Assembly: GCA_024758765.1 (NCBI GenBank)
Contig: CP101406.1
Location: forward strand, 2,790,001 to 2,854,000
Length of the DNA stretch: 64,000 nucleotides
Direction: 5' to 3'
Origin: Mycobacterium sp. SVM_VP21
Lineage (GTDB): Bacteria > Actinomycetota > Actinomycetes > Mycobacteriales > Mycobacteriaceae
Under the pieces are notes generated by a model. The model was not told the DNA's origin and searched no databases. It worked only from the letters and a program-made list of their open reading frames with translations. Below, one piece after another: positions 9,828 to 18,659 of the stretch (positions are counted from its first letter, which is position 1; every line of letters begins with the position of its first letter). Position numbers and translations under genes: made by a program.

Positions 9828-10613
9828 ATGGGCACCACGTTCGACGATTCCAAATCCGACCTGATGCAACGCGCGGAGCACCGCTTCGCGGAGAACTTCA
9901 CCGGAAGTCAGTGGTCCACTCGCCAGAAACTGGCGCTGACCTGCCGGGCGCTGTCCGATCGTGGTCATGACTCCGGCCTGGCCGGACAGATCACCGCCCG
10001 TGCTGAGGCGCCGGGGACCTACTACACCCAACGGCTCGGTCTGGGGTTCGACGAGATCACCGATGCCAATCTCCTGCTCGTCGACGAAGACCTCAACGTC
10101 ATCCAGGGAGAGGGGATGGCCAACCCCGCCAACCGATTCCACAGCTGGATCTACCGGGCCCGCCCCGATGTCCAGTGCATCGTGCACACCCACCCGTTTC
10201 ATGTTGCCGCGTTGTCCATGCTGGAGACCCCGTTGATCGTTTCGCATATGGACACCACACCGCTCTACGACGACTGCGCCTTCCTGCCGCTGTGGCCCGG
10301 GGTTCCGGTCGGAAACGAGGAGGGCGAGATCATCTCCGAGGCAATTGGCGACAAGAAGGCGATCCTGCTGGCGCACCACGGCCAGATCGTGGCCGGCGCC
10401 AGCGTGGAGGAAGCGTGCTCGCTGGCGGTGCTGATCGAGCGTGCCGCCGCGCTGCAGCTGGCTGCCATGGCCGCCGGGACCATTAAAGAACTCCCGGAGA
10501 AGCTGGCCCGAGAAGCCCACGACTGGACCTTGCTGCCCAACCGCAGCCAGGCGAACTTCGCCTACTACGCCCGCCGCGCCCTGGCCGGCCACCCCGACGC
10601 GATCGCCCGATAA
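9828..10613 (+). CDS. Class II aldolase/adducin family protein
   Basis: 261 residues. The fold is recognised by HTHPFH (120-125), whose His residues bind the divalent metal, and by AHHGQIVAG further on, which adds another ligand. Family members cleave or decarboxylate sugar phosphates and short hydroxy-keto acids; the substrate here cannot be read from sequence. It starts a two-gene operon with a DapA-family lyase 14 nt downstream and is divergent from the XRE-cupin regulator. The combination points to stepwise breakdown of a hydroxy-keto or sugar acid (inference). Confidence 0.85.
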   Translation: MGTTFDDSKSDLMQRAEHRFAENFTGSQWSTRQKLALTCRALSDRGHDSGLAGQITARAEAPGTYYTQRLGLGFDEITDANLLLVDEDLNVIQGEGMANPANRFHSWIYRARPDVQCIVHTHPFHVAALSMLETPLIVSHMDTTPLYDDCAFLPLWPGVPVGNEEGEIISEAIGDKKAILLAHHGQIVAGASVEEACSLAVLIERAAALQLAAMAAGTIKELPEKLAREAHDWTLLPNRSQANFAYYARRALAGHPDAIAR

Positions 10614-10627
10614 GCAAGGAGTCCCTC

Positions 10628-11500
10628 GTGGCAGCACAGTTATATGGCGTCATCGGCTACCCGGTGACGCCGTTCGGCGACGGCGGAATCGACACCGCGG
10701 TCCTGGCCACTGTCATCAACCGGCTCATCGAGGCCGGGGTGCACGCCATCGCCCCGCTGGGCAGCACCGGAGAACTCGCCTACCTCGACGAAGACGAATT
10801 CGACACTTGCGTCGACGCCTCGATCGCCGCGGTCGCCGGACGCGTGCCGGTGCTGGTCGGGGTCTCGGATCTGACCACCGCGCGTACCGTGCGGCGCGCC
10901 CGCTATGCCGCGCGGGCCGGCGCCGACGCGGTGATGGTGTCCCCGGTGTCGTACTGGAAACTGTCTGAACGCGAGATCACCGCGCATTACCGGGCCGTCT
11001 CCGATGCCATCGACATCGACATCGTGGCCTACAACAATCCGGCGACCTCCGGGATCGACATGAGTCCAGAGCTGCTGGTGGCCATGTTCGAGGGCATCGA
11101 GCACGTGACCATGGTCAAGGAATCCACCGGCGATCTGAGCCGGATGCTGCGGATCGCCACGCTCTCCGACGGGCGCCTGCCGTTCTTCAACGGCAGCAAT
11201 CCGCTGGTGCTTGATGCGCTGCGTGCCGGGGCGACCGGCTGGTGTACCGCGGCGCCCAACCTGCGTCCGCAGCCCTGTCTGGATCTCTACGCCGCGGTCA
11301 CCGCCGGTGAGGTCGACAAGGGACAGGCGTGCTACGACGACCTCAAGCCGCTGCTGGAGTTCATCGTGGCCGGCGGGCTGCCCACCACGGTCAAGGCGGG
11401 TCTGGAGATGCTCGGGGTGCCGGCCGGGGAACCGCGTCGCCCGCTGCTGCCGCTCGACGAAGCGGGCAGGGCCGAGCTGCGCGGGCTACTTTCGCTTTGA
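10628..11500 (+). CDS. Dihydrodipicolinate synthase/N-acetylneuraminate lyase family protein
   Basis: 290 residues forming a class I aldolase TIM barrel. The substrate-carboxylate loop is GSTGE (45-49), the catalytic Tyr is in AYNNP (Tyr135), and the Schiff-base Lys is Lys164 in MVKESTGD. The family binds pyruvate and condenses it with, or releases it from, an aldehyde. It is probably not the biosynthetic DapA, since that gene normally lies elsewhere in mycobacteria and this copy is in a catabolic-looking operon. The GTG start is preceded by AAGGAG. It ends 7 nt before the convergent metalloprotease gene. Confidence 0.85.
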   Translation: MAAQLYGVIGYPVTPFGDGGIDTAVLATVINRLIEAGVHAIAPLGSTGELAYLDEDEFDTCVDASIAAVAGRVPVLVGVSDLTTARTVRRARYAARAGADAVMVSPVSYWKLSEREITAHYRAVSDAIDIDIVAYNNPATSGIDMSPELLVAMFEGIEHVTMVKESTGDLSRMLRIATLSDGRLPFFNGSNPLVLDALRAGATGWCTAAPNLRPQPCLDLYAAVTAGEVDKGQACYDDLKPLLEFIVAGGLPTTVKAGLEMLGVPAGEPRRPLLPLDEAGRAELRGLLSL

Positions 11501-11507
11501 CCGAGGG

Positions 11508-12383
11508 CTAACCCAGGTCAGCGGCGGCGAAGGTGTCGCACTGGTTGGGGTCCCCGCTCTGATAGCCGACGGTGAACCAATGTTGACGCTGCGCCGACGC
11601 ACCGTGGGTCCAGGACTCCGGATTGACTCGACCGGTGGCGGCCTGCTGAATGCGGTCGTCACCCACCGACGACGCCGCGGACAACGCATCGCGGATGTCT
11701 TGGTCGGTCAGCGGCTGCAGGAACGGCACCCCAGTGCCCTCCTGCTTGGTCACCGATGCGTAGTGCGCCCAGACCCCGGCGTAGCAGTCGGCCTGCAACT
11801 CGGTGCGAACCCCGGCGCCGGTCGCGCCCTGCGCGCCGGTCTGGGCCCGGCCGAGCACGCCGAGCAGGTTCTGCACGTGGTGGCCGAACTCGTGAGCGAC
11901 CACATACTCCTGCGCCAGGGGCCCGCTGCTGGAGCCGAACCGGTCGACGAGCACCTTGAAGAAGTCGGTATCGAAGTAGGCGGTCTGGTCCGCGGGGCAG
12001 TAAAACGGTCCGACCGCACTGCTGGCCGCCCCGCAGGCGGTGGATGTCTGTCCGCTGAACAGCTCTACGCGCGGGCGCGTGTAACCACGCAGCAAGTCCG
12101 ACCACACCGCGTCCACTGAGTTGGCCGTGGCGACCACCCGACATTGCACGTATTTATTGGCGTCTTTGCCGGTGCGGCATTTGTCGAGGTCGAAGCCCGG
12201 TGACGTGTACTGGCCGCGATCCACGGGCTGCTGGCTGAGCACCTCGCCGGGATCGGCGCCCAACAGCAGTGCCACCACCAGAATCACCAGCCCGGCAACG
12301 CCGCCGCCGATCGCAATCCCACGACCGCCGCCGCCGGAGGAGGTGGTGCTGGTATCGATCTGCATACCCTCGTTGAAGGTCAT
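11508..12383 (-). CDS. YpfJ-type neutral zinc metallopeptidase, membrane anchored (Rv2575-like)
   Basis: 291 residues from ATG 12383, with GGAG 6 nt upstream; the N-terminus MTFNEGMQIDTS is the one I recall for Rv2575. A Gly/Ser-rich start is followed by one membrane helix (about 23-42) and the extracytoplasmic zincin domain with the zinc motif HEFGHH. Four Cys residues in the domain could form disulfides. Its substrates are unknown. The gene faces a 0.5-kb intergenic region shared with the PE-PPE-Esx cassette. Confidence 0.88.
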   Translation of the reverse strand: MTFNEGMQIDTSTTSSGGGGRGIAIGGGVAGLVILVVALLLGADPGEVLSQQPVDRGQYTSPGFDLDKCRTGKDANKYVQCRVVATANSVDAVWSDLLRGYTRPRVELFSGQTSTACGAASSAVGPFYCPADQTAYFDTDFFKVLVDRFGSSSGPLAQEYVVAHEFGHHVQNLLGVLGRAQTGAQGATGAGVRTELQADCYAGVWAHYASVTKQEGTGVPFLQPLTDQDIRDALSAASSVGDDRIQQAATGRVNPESWTHGASAQRQHWFTVGYQSGDPNQCDTFAAADLG

Positions 12384-12879
12384 CGCACGCTCCGTGGAGT
12401 TGTCCGTAGTTAGATGGTGGCCGCCGGTCGATTGGGGCACCTTAGCTTCGCATATCGGCGCCCGCCGCCAAGCCCGGTTCAGTGCGGTTGAACGCGTCGA
12501 ATCCCGCGCCTTGGCTAAGTGAATAGAGCTTTGTCTGACCAGATCCCAAAGCTTTACTGAATGTTTGTCGCCGCGCTGTACCCCGTGGTCGCGCCGGTGT
12601 TACGTTCGGCATCCGGCCGCAATGGGACGCTTCCAGCGACGGCTGCCGCAGCTACCTGCCCCAAAGATCCAAGAGAGGTCGTCTGCTCGGTGAACGCTTC
12701 AACTCGTGCCCGCAGGGCCCCGTGGTGCGCCGGCCACGCGTTGTCGTTCGCCTCGGGCGCCCCATCTTTATCAGACCGTTATTACAACTGTCCGCTAGAG
12801 TGACGTACGTCAAGTATTGACGCAGACTTCGATTACCCAACACTTCACCGAGACGCTTGCACGACCCCCAGGAGGAACA
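12384..12879. other. Intergenic region between metalloprotease and PE gene
   Basis: About 500 bp with no convincing gene; the open frames here lack ribosome sites and recognisable content. It should hold the metalloprotease promoter at one end and the PE operon promoter at the other. AAAGCTTT at about 12547 and the palindrome described separately are the only structures seen. Confidence 0.5.
12796..12812 (+). promoter_or_regulatory. Putative PE-operon promoter with a perfect 12-bp palindrome
   Basis: TAGAGT (12796-12801) fits a mycobacterial -10 element. It is overlapped by the perfect palindrome TGACGTACGTCA (12801-12812), at the expected start of transcription, about 70 nt upstream of the PE start. 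This arrangement suggests a repressor operator. Confidence 0.4.
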
Positions 12880-13179
12880 ATGTCGTTCGTAACCGCTCAG
12901 CCAGAGATTCTGACGGCGGCCGCCGGAAGCCTTTCCGGAATCGGCGACTCGATGACCGCGGGGGTCACCGCCGCTGCTGCTCCTACCACTGGCGTGACCG
13001 CGCCTGCCGCCGACCTGGTGTCGGCGCTGACCGCTGCCCAGTTCTCGGCCCACGGATCCCTGTTCCAGGAAGTCAGTGCACAGGCAGCGGCGGTGCACCA
13101 GCAGATCGTGGCCACTTTGGGTAGCAACGCGAACGCTTACGCCTTCACCGAGGCTGTCAACGCCACGGCTGCTGGCTGA
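12880..13179 (+). CDS. PE family protein
   Basis: 99 residues, the length of a bare PE domain. It begins MSFVTAQPEIL with the Pro-Glu motif at residues 8-9 and continues with the Ala-rich helical hairpin typical of PE proteins. PE proteins pair with a PPE partner and are exported by type VII secretion; the YxxxD/E signal is represented near the C-terminus by YAFTE. An AGGAGG-type site precedes the ATG. It lies 14 nt upstream of the PPE gene, forming a classic PE-PPE pair. Confidence 0.93.
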   Translation: MSFVTAQPEILTAAAGSLSGIGDSMTAGVTAAAAPTTGVTAPAADLVSALTAAQFSAHGSLFQEVSAQAAAVHQQIVATLGSNANAYAFTEAVNATAAG

Positions 13180-13193
13180 AGCGGGGCGCCTCG

Positions 13194-14387
13194 ATGAGTT
13201 TCAGTATCTTTCCGCCCGAGATCAACTCCGGGCTGATCTATACCGGCCCCGGTTCGAGTCCATTGCTGGAAGCCGCGGCGGCGTGGACCCAGCTGTCGAG
13301 CGAGTTGATGACGTCGGCGACAGCGACGCACTCGGTGATCGCCAATCTGGACTCGACCTGGACCGGGGCAGGCTCGGCAGCGGCGACCGCCTCGACCGCG
13401 CCGTATGTGGCCTGGTTGGAGCAGGCGTCAGCCACCGCCGCCACTAACGCTGCGCTGGCCACCCAGGCCGCCGCGCTGTTCGAGGCGGCGCGGGCTGCGT
13501 CGGTGCCGCCCGCGGTGATCGCGGCGAACCGCGCGATGCTGCTGGCATTGGTCTCGACCAACTTCTTTGGCCAGAACACCCCGCTGATCCAGGCGACTGA
13601 GCACCAGTACGAAGTGATGTGGGCGACCGATGGCGCTGCGATGGACACCTACAGCGGGTCGGCTGAGGCCAATAACAACGCGCTGCAGCAGCCGTCGGCG
13701 GTGCCGCAGTCCGCGCAGGCGACCGCGCAGGGGACGCCGGGATCAGCCGATGGCGGTCCGGTCGTCACCCCGCCTACCACCGGGACGTCAGGTTATGACC
13801 TGGCCACTGTGGGTGGGCTGCTCGACGCGGTTGGACTCCCTTCGGCGATGCTCGGCGCCAAGGTGGCGGCAACGCCAATCAGCTCGGTGATGGCGCCCGT
13901 CAGCTATGGCTCTATGCCGCTGATGATGTTGGTGAGGTTCCTGCCGATGCTGATGCAGTTCGCCCGCATGGGGGCAGTCGGCGGAACGGCGGGTTCGTTG
14001 GCCGGGCAGACGGCCGCCGGGGGCGCCGGCACCCTGATGACCCAGATCGGCGACTTCGTCAACGACAAGCTGCAAGGTGCGGTCGGCGTGCTGGCCGGCC
14101 ACTTCAGCTCGGCCACCAACGCCATCTCCGCCAAGCTCGGCCAAGCCGCCTCGATGGGCGCGCTGAAGGTGCCGGGAGCCTGGGCGACAGCCGCCGACGG
14201 CATGGTCCGCGCCGCGCCGGTCCTGCCTGCCACCACGGTCAGCGCCCCGATCCAGACCATGTCAGCGTCTGGTCTCCCGGGCGGCCCGTTCGGCCACGCC
14301 ATGATGGGCGCGATGGCCGGACGCGGAATGGGCGCGATTGCCGCCAAGGCCCCCAAGGTTATGCCCCGTTCGCCGGCTGGCGGGTAG
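13194..14387 (+). CDS. PPE family protein (SVP-like subgroup)
   Basis: 397 residues. The N-terminal PPE domain (about 1-175) has the FPPEINS motif at 6-12 and a WTG turn (STWTGAGS). A Pro/Ser/Thr-rich linker near 170-200 leads to a hydrophobic, Gly/Ala-rich C-terminal part ending in a segment GALKVPGAW, which corresponds to the GxxSVPxxW signature of PPE-SVP proteins with Ser replaced by Lys. It should form a heterodimer with the adjacent PE and be secreted by an ESX system, most likely ESX-5. The DNA shows normal high GC. Confidence 0.93.
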   Translation: MSFSIFPPEINSGLIYTGPGSSPLLEAAAAWTQLSSELMTSATATHSVIANLDSTWTGAGSAAATASTAPYVAWLEQASATAATNAALATQAAALFEAARAASVPPAVIAANRAMLLALVSTNFFGQNTPLIQATEHQYEVMWATDGAAMDTYSGSAEANNNALQQPSAVPQSAQATAQGTPGSADGGPVVTPPTTGTSGYDLATVGGLLDAVGLPSAMLGAKVAATPISSVMAPVSYGSMPLMMLVRFLPMLMQFARMGAVGGTAGSLAGQTAAGGAGTLMTQIGDFVNDKLQGAVGVLAGHFSSATNAISAKLGQAASMGALKVPGAWATAADGMVRAAPVLPATTVSAPIQTMSASGLPGGPFGHAMMGAMAGRGMGAIAAKAPKVMPRSPAGG

Positions 14388-14469
14388 CGGAAGGGGCCTG
14401 AACACACACGTGTCCGCCGGGTCGGCGCCCGGCTACCACAACGAATTGAAGAGCAAGAGGGAGAAAACC

Positions 14470-14766
14470 ATGGCAACACGTTTTATGACTGATCCGGACG
14501 CGATGCGTTCGATGGCGGGCCGTTTTGATGTGCATGCGCAGACGGTGGAGGACGAGGCTCGTCGGATGTGGGCGTCGTCGACGAATATCTCTGGTGCGGG
14601 TTGGGGTGGTCTGGCCGAGCGGACCTCGATGGACACCATGGGTCAGATGCAGACGGCGTTTCGCAATATCGTGAACATGTTGCACGGTGTGCGGGATGGG
14701 TTGATTCGTGACGCTAACCACTACGAGCAGCAGGAAGCTGCTTCTCAGCAGATCCTGTCGAGCTAG
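14470..14766 (+). CDS. EsxJ/K/P/W-type WXG100 protein
   Basis: 98 residues, the CFP-10-like partner of the Mtb9.9 family. It starts [19 protein letters not shown] and ends QQILSS, nearly as in M. tuberculosis EsxJ/K/M/P/W. The WXG position is GAGWGGLAE, and the secretion signal YxxxE is represented by HYEQQEAA at the C-terminus. It forms a heterodimer with the next gene product. AGGGAG lies 8 nt before the ATG. Third-position GC is lower than in neighbouring housekeeping genes, which is common in duplicated esx genes. Confidence 0.95.
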   Translation: MATRFMTDPDAMRSMAGRFDVHAQTVEDEARRMWASSTNISGAGWGGLAERTSMDTMGQMQTAFRNIVNMLHGVRDGLIRDANHYEQQEAASQQILSS

Positions 14767-14780
14767 AGGAGAACACGAAT

Positions 14781-15065
14781 ATGTCGATTAATTACCAGTT
14801 CGGTGATGTGGATGCGCACGGTGCGTTGATTCGTGCGCAGGCGGCCTCATTGGAGGCTGAGCACCAGGCGATCGTGCACGACGTGCTCGCTGCGGGCGAT
14901 TTCTGGGGTGGTGCGGGTTCGGTGGCGTGCCAGGAGTTTGTGGCGCAGTTGGGTCGCAACTTCGCGGTGATCTACGAGCAGGCCAACAGCCACGGTCAGA
15001 AGGTGCAGTCGGCTGGCAACAACATGGCCAACACCGACGCTTCGGTCGGCTCCAGCTGGGCCTAA
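14781..15065 (+). CDS. EsxI/L/N/O/V-type (Mtb9.9) WXG100 protein
   Basis: 94 residues, ESAT-6-like. It opens MSINYQFGDVDAHGALIRAQ, contains the WXG motif as FWGGAG and ends NTDASVGSSWA, as in the EsxI/L/N/O/V group of ESX-5-linked proteins. It is the partner of the upstream Esx protein and is secreted by type VII secretion, with strong T-cell antigen relatives. AGAGGAG lies before the start. The four-gene order PE-PPE-EsxK-EsxL matches the ESX-5 duplicated cassettes. Confidence 0.95.
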   Translation: MSINYQFGDVDAHGALIRAQAASLEAEHQAIVHDVLAAGDFWGGAGSVACQEFVAQLGRNFAVIYEQANSHGQKVQSAGNNMANTDASVGSSWA

Positions 15066-15083
15066 CACCAGCCAATCTCGATC

Positions 15084-15121
15084 AAGAAACCGGCGCAGTC
15101 CGCGGGCTGCGCCGGTTTCTT
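15084..15121 (+). terminator. Intrinsic terminator of the PE-PPE-Esx operon
   Basis: A perfect 15-bp stem (15084-15098 with 15107-15121) has an 8-nt loop, and the right arm ends in TTTCTT. It lies 18 nt after the last esx stop. Confidence 0.85.
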
Positions 15122-15157
15122 GCATTCTGGGGAGAGAAGCGCGGCATGGGCAAGGCC

Positions 15158-15195
15158 TGACAGCGCCCGGGGCTAATCAGCCCCGGGCGCTGTCA
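15158..15195. terminator. Perfect 17-bp hairpin, second (bidirectional) terminator
   Basis: Arms 15158-15174 and 15179-15195 are perfectly complementary around an AATC loop. The hairpin sits 20 nt from the 3' end of the convergent membrane-protein gene and so probably serves that gene, backing up the esx terminator on the other strand. Confidence 0.75.
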
Positions 15196-15215
15196 GCGCG
15201 TTTAGTGTGCTGTGG

Positions 15216-16316
15216 TCAGCCCGTGGTTGTTGCCGACGCGCATGCACCCAGCACTGTGGTGGACAGGAACGTCGCGGCATTGGCCAGGTAATTGTCGGTG
15301 GGGTCGTAGGTCGGCAGCGCCAACACGAACGCCCGCCGATACTGGGCGGACAGCTCCGCGAAGTCCTGCAGGGTGGGGTTGTTGCTGCGGCGGCCCAGCT
15401 GCTGCATCTTGTTGGCCAGGCTGATCATGATGGGCCCGACGGCCAGGTTGACCGCCTTCTGCTGCGGGTTCCAATACGTCCCCGGGATGCTGGGATCGAT
15501 CCCGTGCCATTCGGCGGCGTCGACACCGAACTTGTCCAGCGTGGCCTTCCAGTCCGCGCACACCGGATTGGACCCGGTCAGATAGCGCTGCGGGTTGGCC
15601 GGGTTGCCCGGCGAGGCCGTCTTGGTGGGTGCGGACTGCGCTTCGACCAGCGGGGCGCGGGTCGCCGCCGAGCCGTTGTTGGCGGCGGCGCAGATCGCGG
15701 CCAAAGCAGACGCCGCGCTGTGCGCGGTGCCGGCCAAGGCGGCGTCCCGCTCGGTGTAGGTGGGAATGTGCTCGACGAAGGTCCGGGCGTAAGCGATGAA
15801 CTGCTCGTAGAGTTCGCGCATCACCCGGTGTGGGGTCAGCTTCACCAGACCGACGGTCTGGGCGGCAGCATTGCGTACCACCTGCCCGGCGGCCAGGTAC
15901 TGCTTCTTCTGCTCGTCATTCCACGCCGACGCCGGAATCGACTGATCGCGCTCATTCCACTTGCCCTGTCCCAGCATCGACAGGGTGCTGGACAGGTTGC
16001 CGCTGATCGATGTCCACGCGGTACAGCTGGGGTCACTCATGATGATCGAGACCGGGCCGGTGTCGTCCGCGCTGATGATGCCCGAAGTCGCCGCGCTGCG
16101 GCTGGAGGCCGAGCCGTCCAGCGAACCCTTGCCGGGGTCGCCGCCCAGCAACACCACCGCGACCAACACCAGCGCAACCACGGCCAGTACGACTACCGCG
16201 GCCAACCCCCACTTGAGGCTCTTGTTCTGTTTAGGGACAGCGGCTTCGTCGTAGTCCTCTTCGTCCTCGTCCTCGTCGTCATAGTCAAAGTCGAGGTCAT
16301 CAGTGCCGTCAGTCAC
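15216..16316 (-). CDS. Membrane-anchored protein with two repeated Cys-bounded modules, unknown function
   Basis: 366 residues; family not recognised. A very acidic cytoplasmic start (residues 1-25, Asp/Glu rich) is followed by a membrane helix (about 36-58) and an extracytoplasmic part with two related modules of about 110 residues, 98-209 and 253-359. Each module begins with a Cys and Trp (CTAW, CADW), has SIP then WNxxQK, then Y-R-(T/A)F with PTY near its end, and closes on Cys (AAIC, LGAC). The four Cys suggest one disulfide per module. A Pro/Ser/Thr linker joins them. The gene is divergent from aspS. Confidence 0.8.
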   Translation of the reverse strand: MTDGTDDLDFDYDDEDEDEEDYDEAAVPKQNKSLKWGLAAVVVLAVVALVLVAVVLLGGDPGKGSLDGSASSRSAATSGIISADDTGPVSIIMSDPSCTAWTSISGNLSSTLSMLGQGKWNERDQSIPASAWNDEQKKQYLAAGQVVRNAAAQTVGLVKLTPHRVMRELYEQFIAYARTFVEHIPTYTERDAALAGTAHSAASALAAICAAANNGSAATRAPLVEAQSAPTKTASPGNPANPQRYLTGSNPVCADWKATLDKFGVDAAEWHGIDPSIPGTYWNPQQKAVNLAVGPIMISLANKMQQLGRRSNNPTLQDFAELSAQYRRAFVLALPTYDPTDNYLANAATFLSTTVLGACASATTTG

Positions 16317-16369
16317 AGTGAGCCAGCTTAAAGCACCGACCGGCGCGGGGCAGTGTCACGCGAGGGCTC

Positions 16370-16375
16370 TAGACT
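16370..16375 (+). promoter_or_regulatory. Putative -10 element of aspS
   Basis: TAGACT matches the mycobacterial TANNNT -10 pattern and lies 50 nt upstream of the preferred aspS start, in the space divergent from the membrane-protein gene. Confidence 0.35.
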
Positions 16376-16424
16376 TGGCGACGGTCAAACCGTGACCGAA
16401 CCATCCGTCACCAAGGGGGTATTC

Positions 16425-18194
16425 GTGCTGCGCAGCCACGACGCCGGCTCACTGCGAGCCACCGACGCCGGGCGCAGCGTCACGCTAGCCGGTTGGGTGG
16501 CGCGTCGACGTGACCACGGCGGTGTCATCTTTATCGACCTGCGCGACGCTTCCGGGGTGGCACAGGTGGTGTTCCGTGACACCGCGGTTCTGGAGCAGGC
16601 GCACCGTCTGCGGGCCGAGTTCTGCGTGGCGGTGACCGGTGTCGTCGAGGTTCGCCCCGAGGGCAATGAGAATCCCGATCTGCCCACCGGGGCCATCGAG
16701 ATCAACGCCACGGGGCTGACGGTTCTCAACGAGTCTGCGGCGTTGCCGTTTCAGCTCGACGAGTCCGCCGGTGAGGAAGCCCGGCTCAAGCACCGTTACC
16801 TGGATTTGCGTCGCGAAGACGGGCCCGGCGCCGCGCTGCGACTTCGTTCGCAGGCCAACGCGGCCGCCCGTTCGGTGCTGGCTGAGCAGAAGTTCGTCGA
16901 GATCGAAACGCCCACGCTGACCCGCTCCACTCCGGAGGGCGCCCGCGACTTCCTGGTTCCGGCGCGGCTGCAGCCCGGTTCGTTCTATGCGCTGCCGCAG
17001 AGCCCGCAGCTGTTCAAGCAGCTACTGATGGTGGCCGGCATGGAGCGCTACTACCAGATTGCCCGCTGCTACCGCGACGAGGACTTCCGCGCCGACCGCC
17101 AACCGGAGTTCACCCAGCTGGACCTGGAGATGAGCTTCGTTGACTCCGAGGACGTGATCGGCATCGCCGAACAGGTGCTCAAGGCGCTGTGGGCGCTGAT
17201 CGGCTACGACCTGCCGCTGCCGCTGCCCCGGATGACCTATGCCGACGCCATGCGCCGGTTCGGCTCGGACAAGCCCGACTTGCGCTTCGGCCTGGAACTG
17301 GTGGAGTGCACAGAATTCTTCTCCGACACCACCTTCCGGGTCTTTCAGGCCCCTTATGTTGGTGCCGTCGTCATGCCCGGCGGGGCGTCGCAGCCGCGCC
17401 GCACGCTCGACGGCTGGCAGGAGTGGGCCAAGCAGCGCGGAGCCAAGGGCCTGGCGTACGTGCTGGTCGGCGAGGACGGAGAGCTGTCCGGACCGGTGGC
17501 CAAGAACCTGACCGACGCCGAGCGGGCCGGGTTGGCCGGGCACGTGGGTGCCGCGCCGGGGGATTGCATCTTCTTTGCGGCCGGACCGGCCAAGCAGTCT
17601 CGCGCGCTGTTGGGGGCGGCTCGTGGTGAGATCGCTCGGCGCCTGGACCTGATCGACCCGAACGCCTGGGCGTTCACCTGGGTGGTCGACCCGCCGCTGT
17701 TCGAGCCTGCCGACGACGCCACCGCCGCCGGTGACGTGGCCGTCGGCTCCGGGGCCTGGACTGCGGTGCACCACGCCTTTACCTCGCCCAAGCCGGAGCA
17801 CGCCGCCAGCGTGGAGACCGACCCGGGCTCCGTGCTCGCGGACGCCTATGACGTGGTGTGCAACGGCAACGAGATCGGCGGCGGCTCGATCCGTATTCAC
17901 CGCCGCGACATTCAGCAGCAGGTATTCAAGGTCATGGGGATCGACGAGGCGTCGGCGAACGAGAAGTTCGGATTCCTGCTGGACGCGTTCAGTTTCGGCG
18001 CTCCGCCGCACGGCGGGCTGGCGTTCGGCTGGGACCGGGTGGTGGCGCTGCTGGCCGGTGTCGAATCCATCCGCGAGGTCATCGCGTTCCCGAAGTCCGG
18101 CGGCGGCATCGACCCGCTGACCGACGCCCCGGCGCCGATCACCGCGGCGCAGCGCAAGGAAGCCGGTATCGACGCGGTGCCCCAACAGCGCTGA
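16425..18194 (+). CDS. aspS: Aspartyl-tRNA synthetase
   Basis: 589 residues from GTG 16425, chosen because AAGGGGG lies 5-6 nt upstream and the family starts near VLRSH; GTG 16392 is in frame. Domains: an N-terminal OB-fold anticodon-binding domain ([21 protein letters not shown]), then the class II catalytic core with [16 protein letters not shown] (motif 2), the bacterial GAD insertion (about residues 290-410) and motif 3 [14 protein letters not shown]. It charges tRNA-Asp; in mycobacteria AspRS also tends to mischarge tRNA-Asn, which GatCAB then amidates (established for the genus, not visible here). Confidence 0.95.
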   Translation: MLRSHDAGSLRATDAGRSVTLAGWVARRRDHGGVIFIDLRDASGVAQVVFRDTAVLEQAHRLRAEFCVAVTGVVEVRPEGNENPDLPTGAIEINATGLTVLNESAALPFQLDESAGEEARLKHRYLDLRREDGPGAALRLRSQANAAARSVLAEQKFVEIETPTLTRSTPEGARDFLVPARLQPGSFYALPQSPQLFKQLLMVAGMERYYQIARCYRDEDFRADRQPEFTQLDLEMSFVDSEDVIGIAEQVLKALWALIGYDLPLPLPRMTYADAMRRFGSDKPDLRFGLELVECTEFFSDTTFRVFQAPYVGAVVMPGGASQPRRTLDGWQEWAKQRGAKGLAYVLVGEDGELSGPVAKNLTDAERAGLAGHVGAAPGDCIFFAAGPAKQSRALLGAARGEIARRLDLIDPNAWAFTWVVDPPLFEPADDATAAGDVAVGSGAWTAVHHAFTSPKPEHAASVETDPGSVLADAYDVVCNGNEIGGGSIRIHRRDIQQQVFKVMGIDEASANEKFGFLLDAFSFGAPPHGGLAFGWDRVVALLAGVESIREVIAFPKSGGGIDPLTDAPAPITAAQRKEAGIDAVPQQR

Positions 18195-18239
18195 GGTAGG
18201 CGCTAGACAGCGACGCGGCTGTCGGTAAGGCTGACGGGC

Positions 18240-18653
18240 ATGGATTCGGCTGAGTTCGCCCGACTGGTCGTCGCCAACATGCCGTTCGCGGCGGCGTTGC
18301 AGATCGAGATCGCTGAGCTGTCACCCCAAGAGGTGCGCGCGACCATGGCGTGGGCTCCGGAGCGCTGCACCACTGGCGGGATGCTGCACGGGGGAGCGCT
18401 GATGGCGTTCGCCGACACCGCCGGCGCAGTGTGCGCGGTAGTCAACCTGCCCCAGGGCGCGAGTACGTCGACGATTGAGTCGAAGACCAACTTCTTCCGC
18501 GCGGTACGTGACGGCGCTGTCACGGCGACCAGCATTCCGCTGCACGTCGGGCGGACGACGATCGTGGTGCAGACCGACCTGAGTGACGACAACGGCAAGC
18601 TGGTCGCCCGAGTCACCCAGACCCAGGCGGTGTTGTCGCCGAAGCCGCAGTAA
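18240..18653 (+). CDS. PaaI-family hotdog thioesterase
   Basis: 137 residues with a single hotdog domain. The signature CTTGGMLHGGALMAFADTAGA (about residues 42-62), with the HGG-Asp pattern, is that of PaaI/YdiI-type acyl-CoA thioesterases. It would hydrolyse a short, medium or aromatic acyl-CoA; the substrate is unknown. It lies 45 nt downstream of aspS on the same strand and ends 6 nt before the convergent rpf gene. Confidence 0.85.
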   Translation: MDSAEFARLVVANMPFAAALQIEIAELSPQEVRATMAWAPERCTTGGMLHGGALMAFADTAGAVCAVVNLPQGASTSTIESKTNFFRAVRDGAVTATSIPLHVGRTTIVVQTDLSDDNGKLVARVTQTQAVLSPKPQ

Positions 18654-18659
18654 CCGGGC

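Noticed and set aside
12561..12803. 80-codon open frame upstream of the PE gene
   Set aside because: No ribosome site, Arg/Ala/Pro-rich translation without family, and it lies in the promoter region.
13250..13262. tRNA T-loop-like GGTTCGAGTCC
   Set aside because: It is within the PPE coding frame and no acceptor or anticodon arms surround it.
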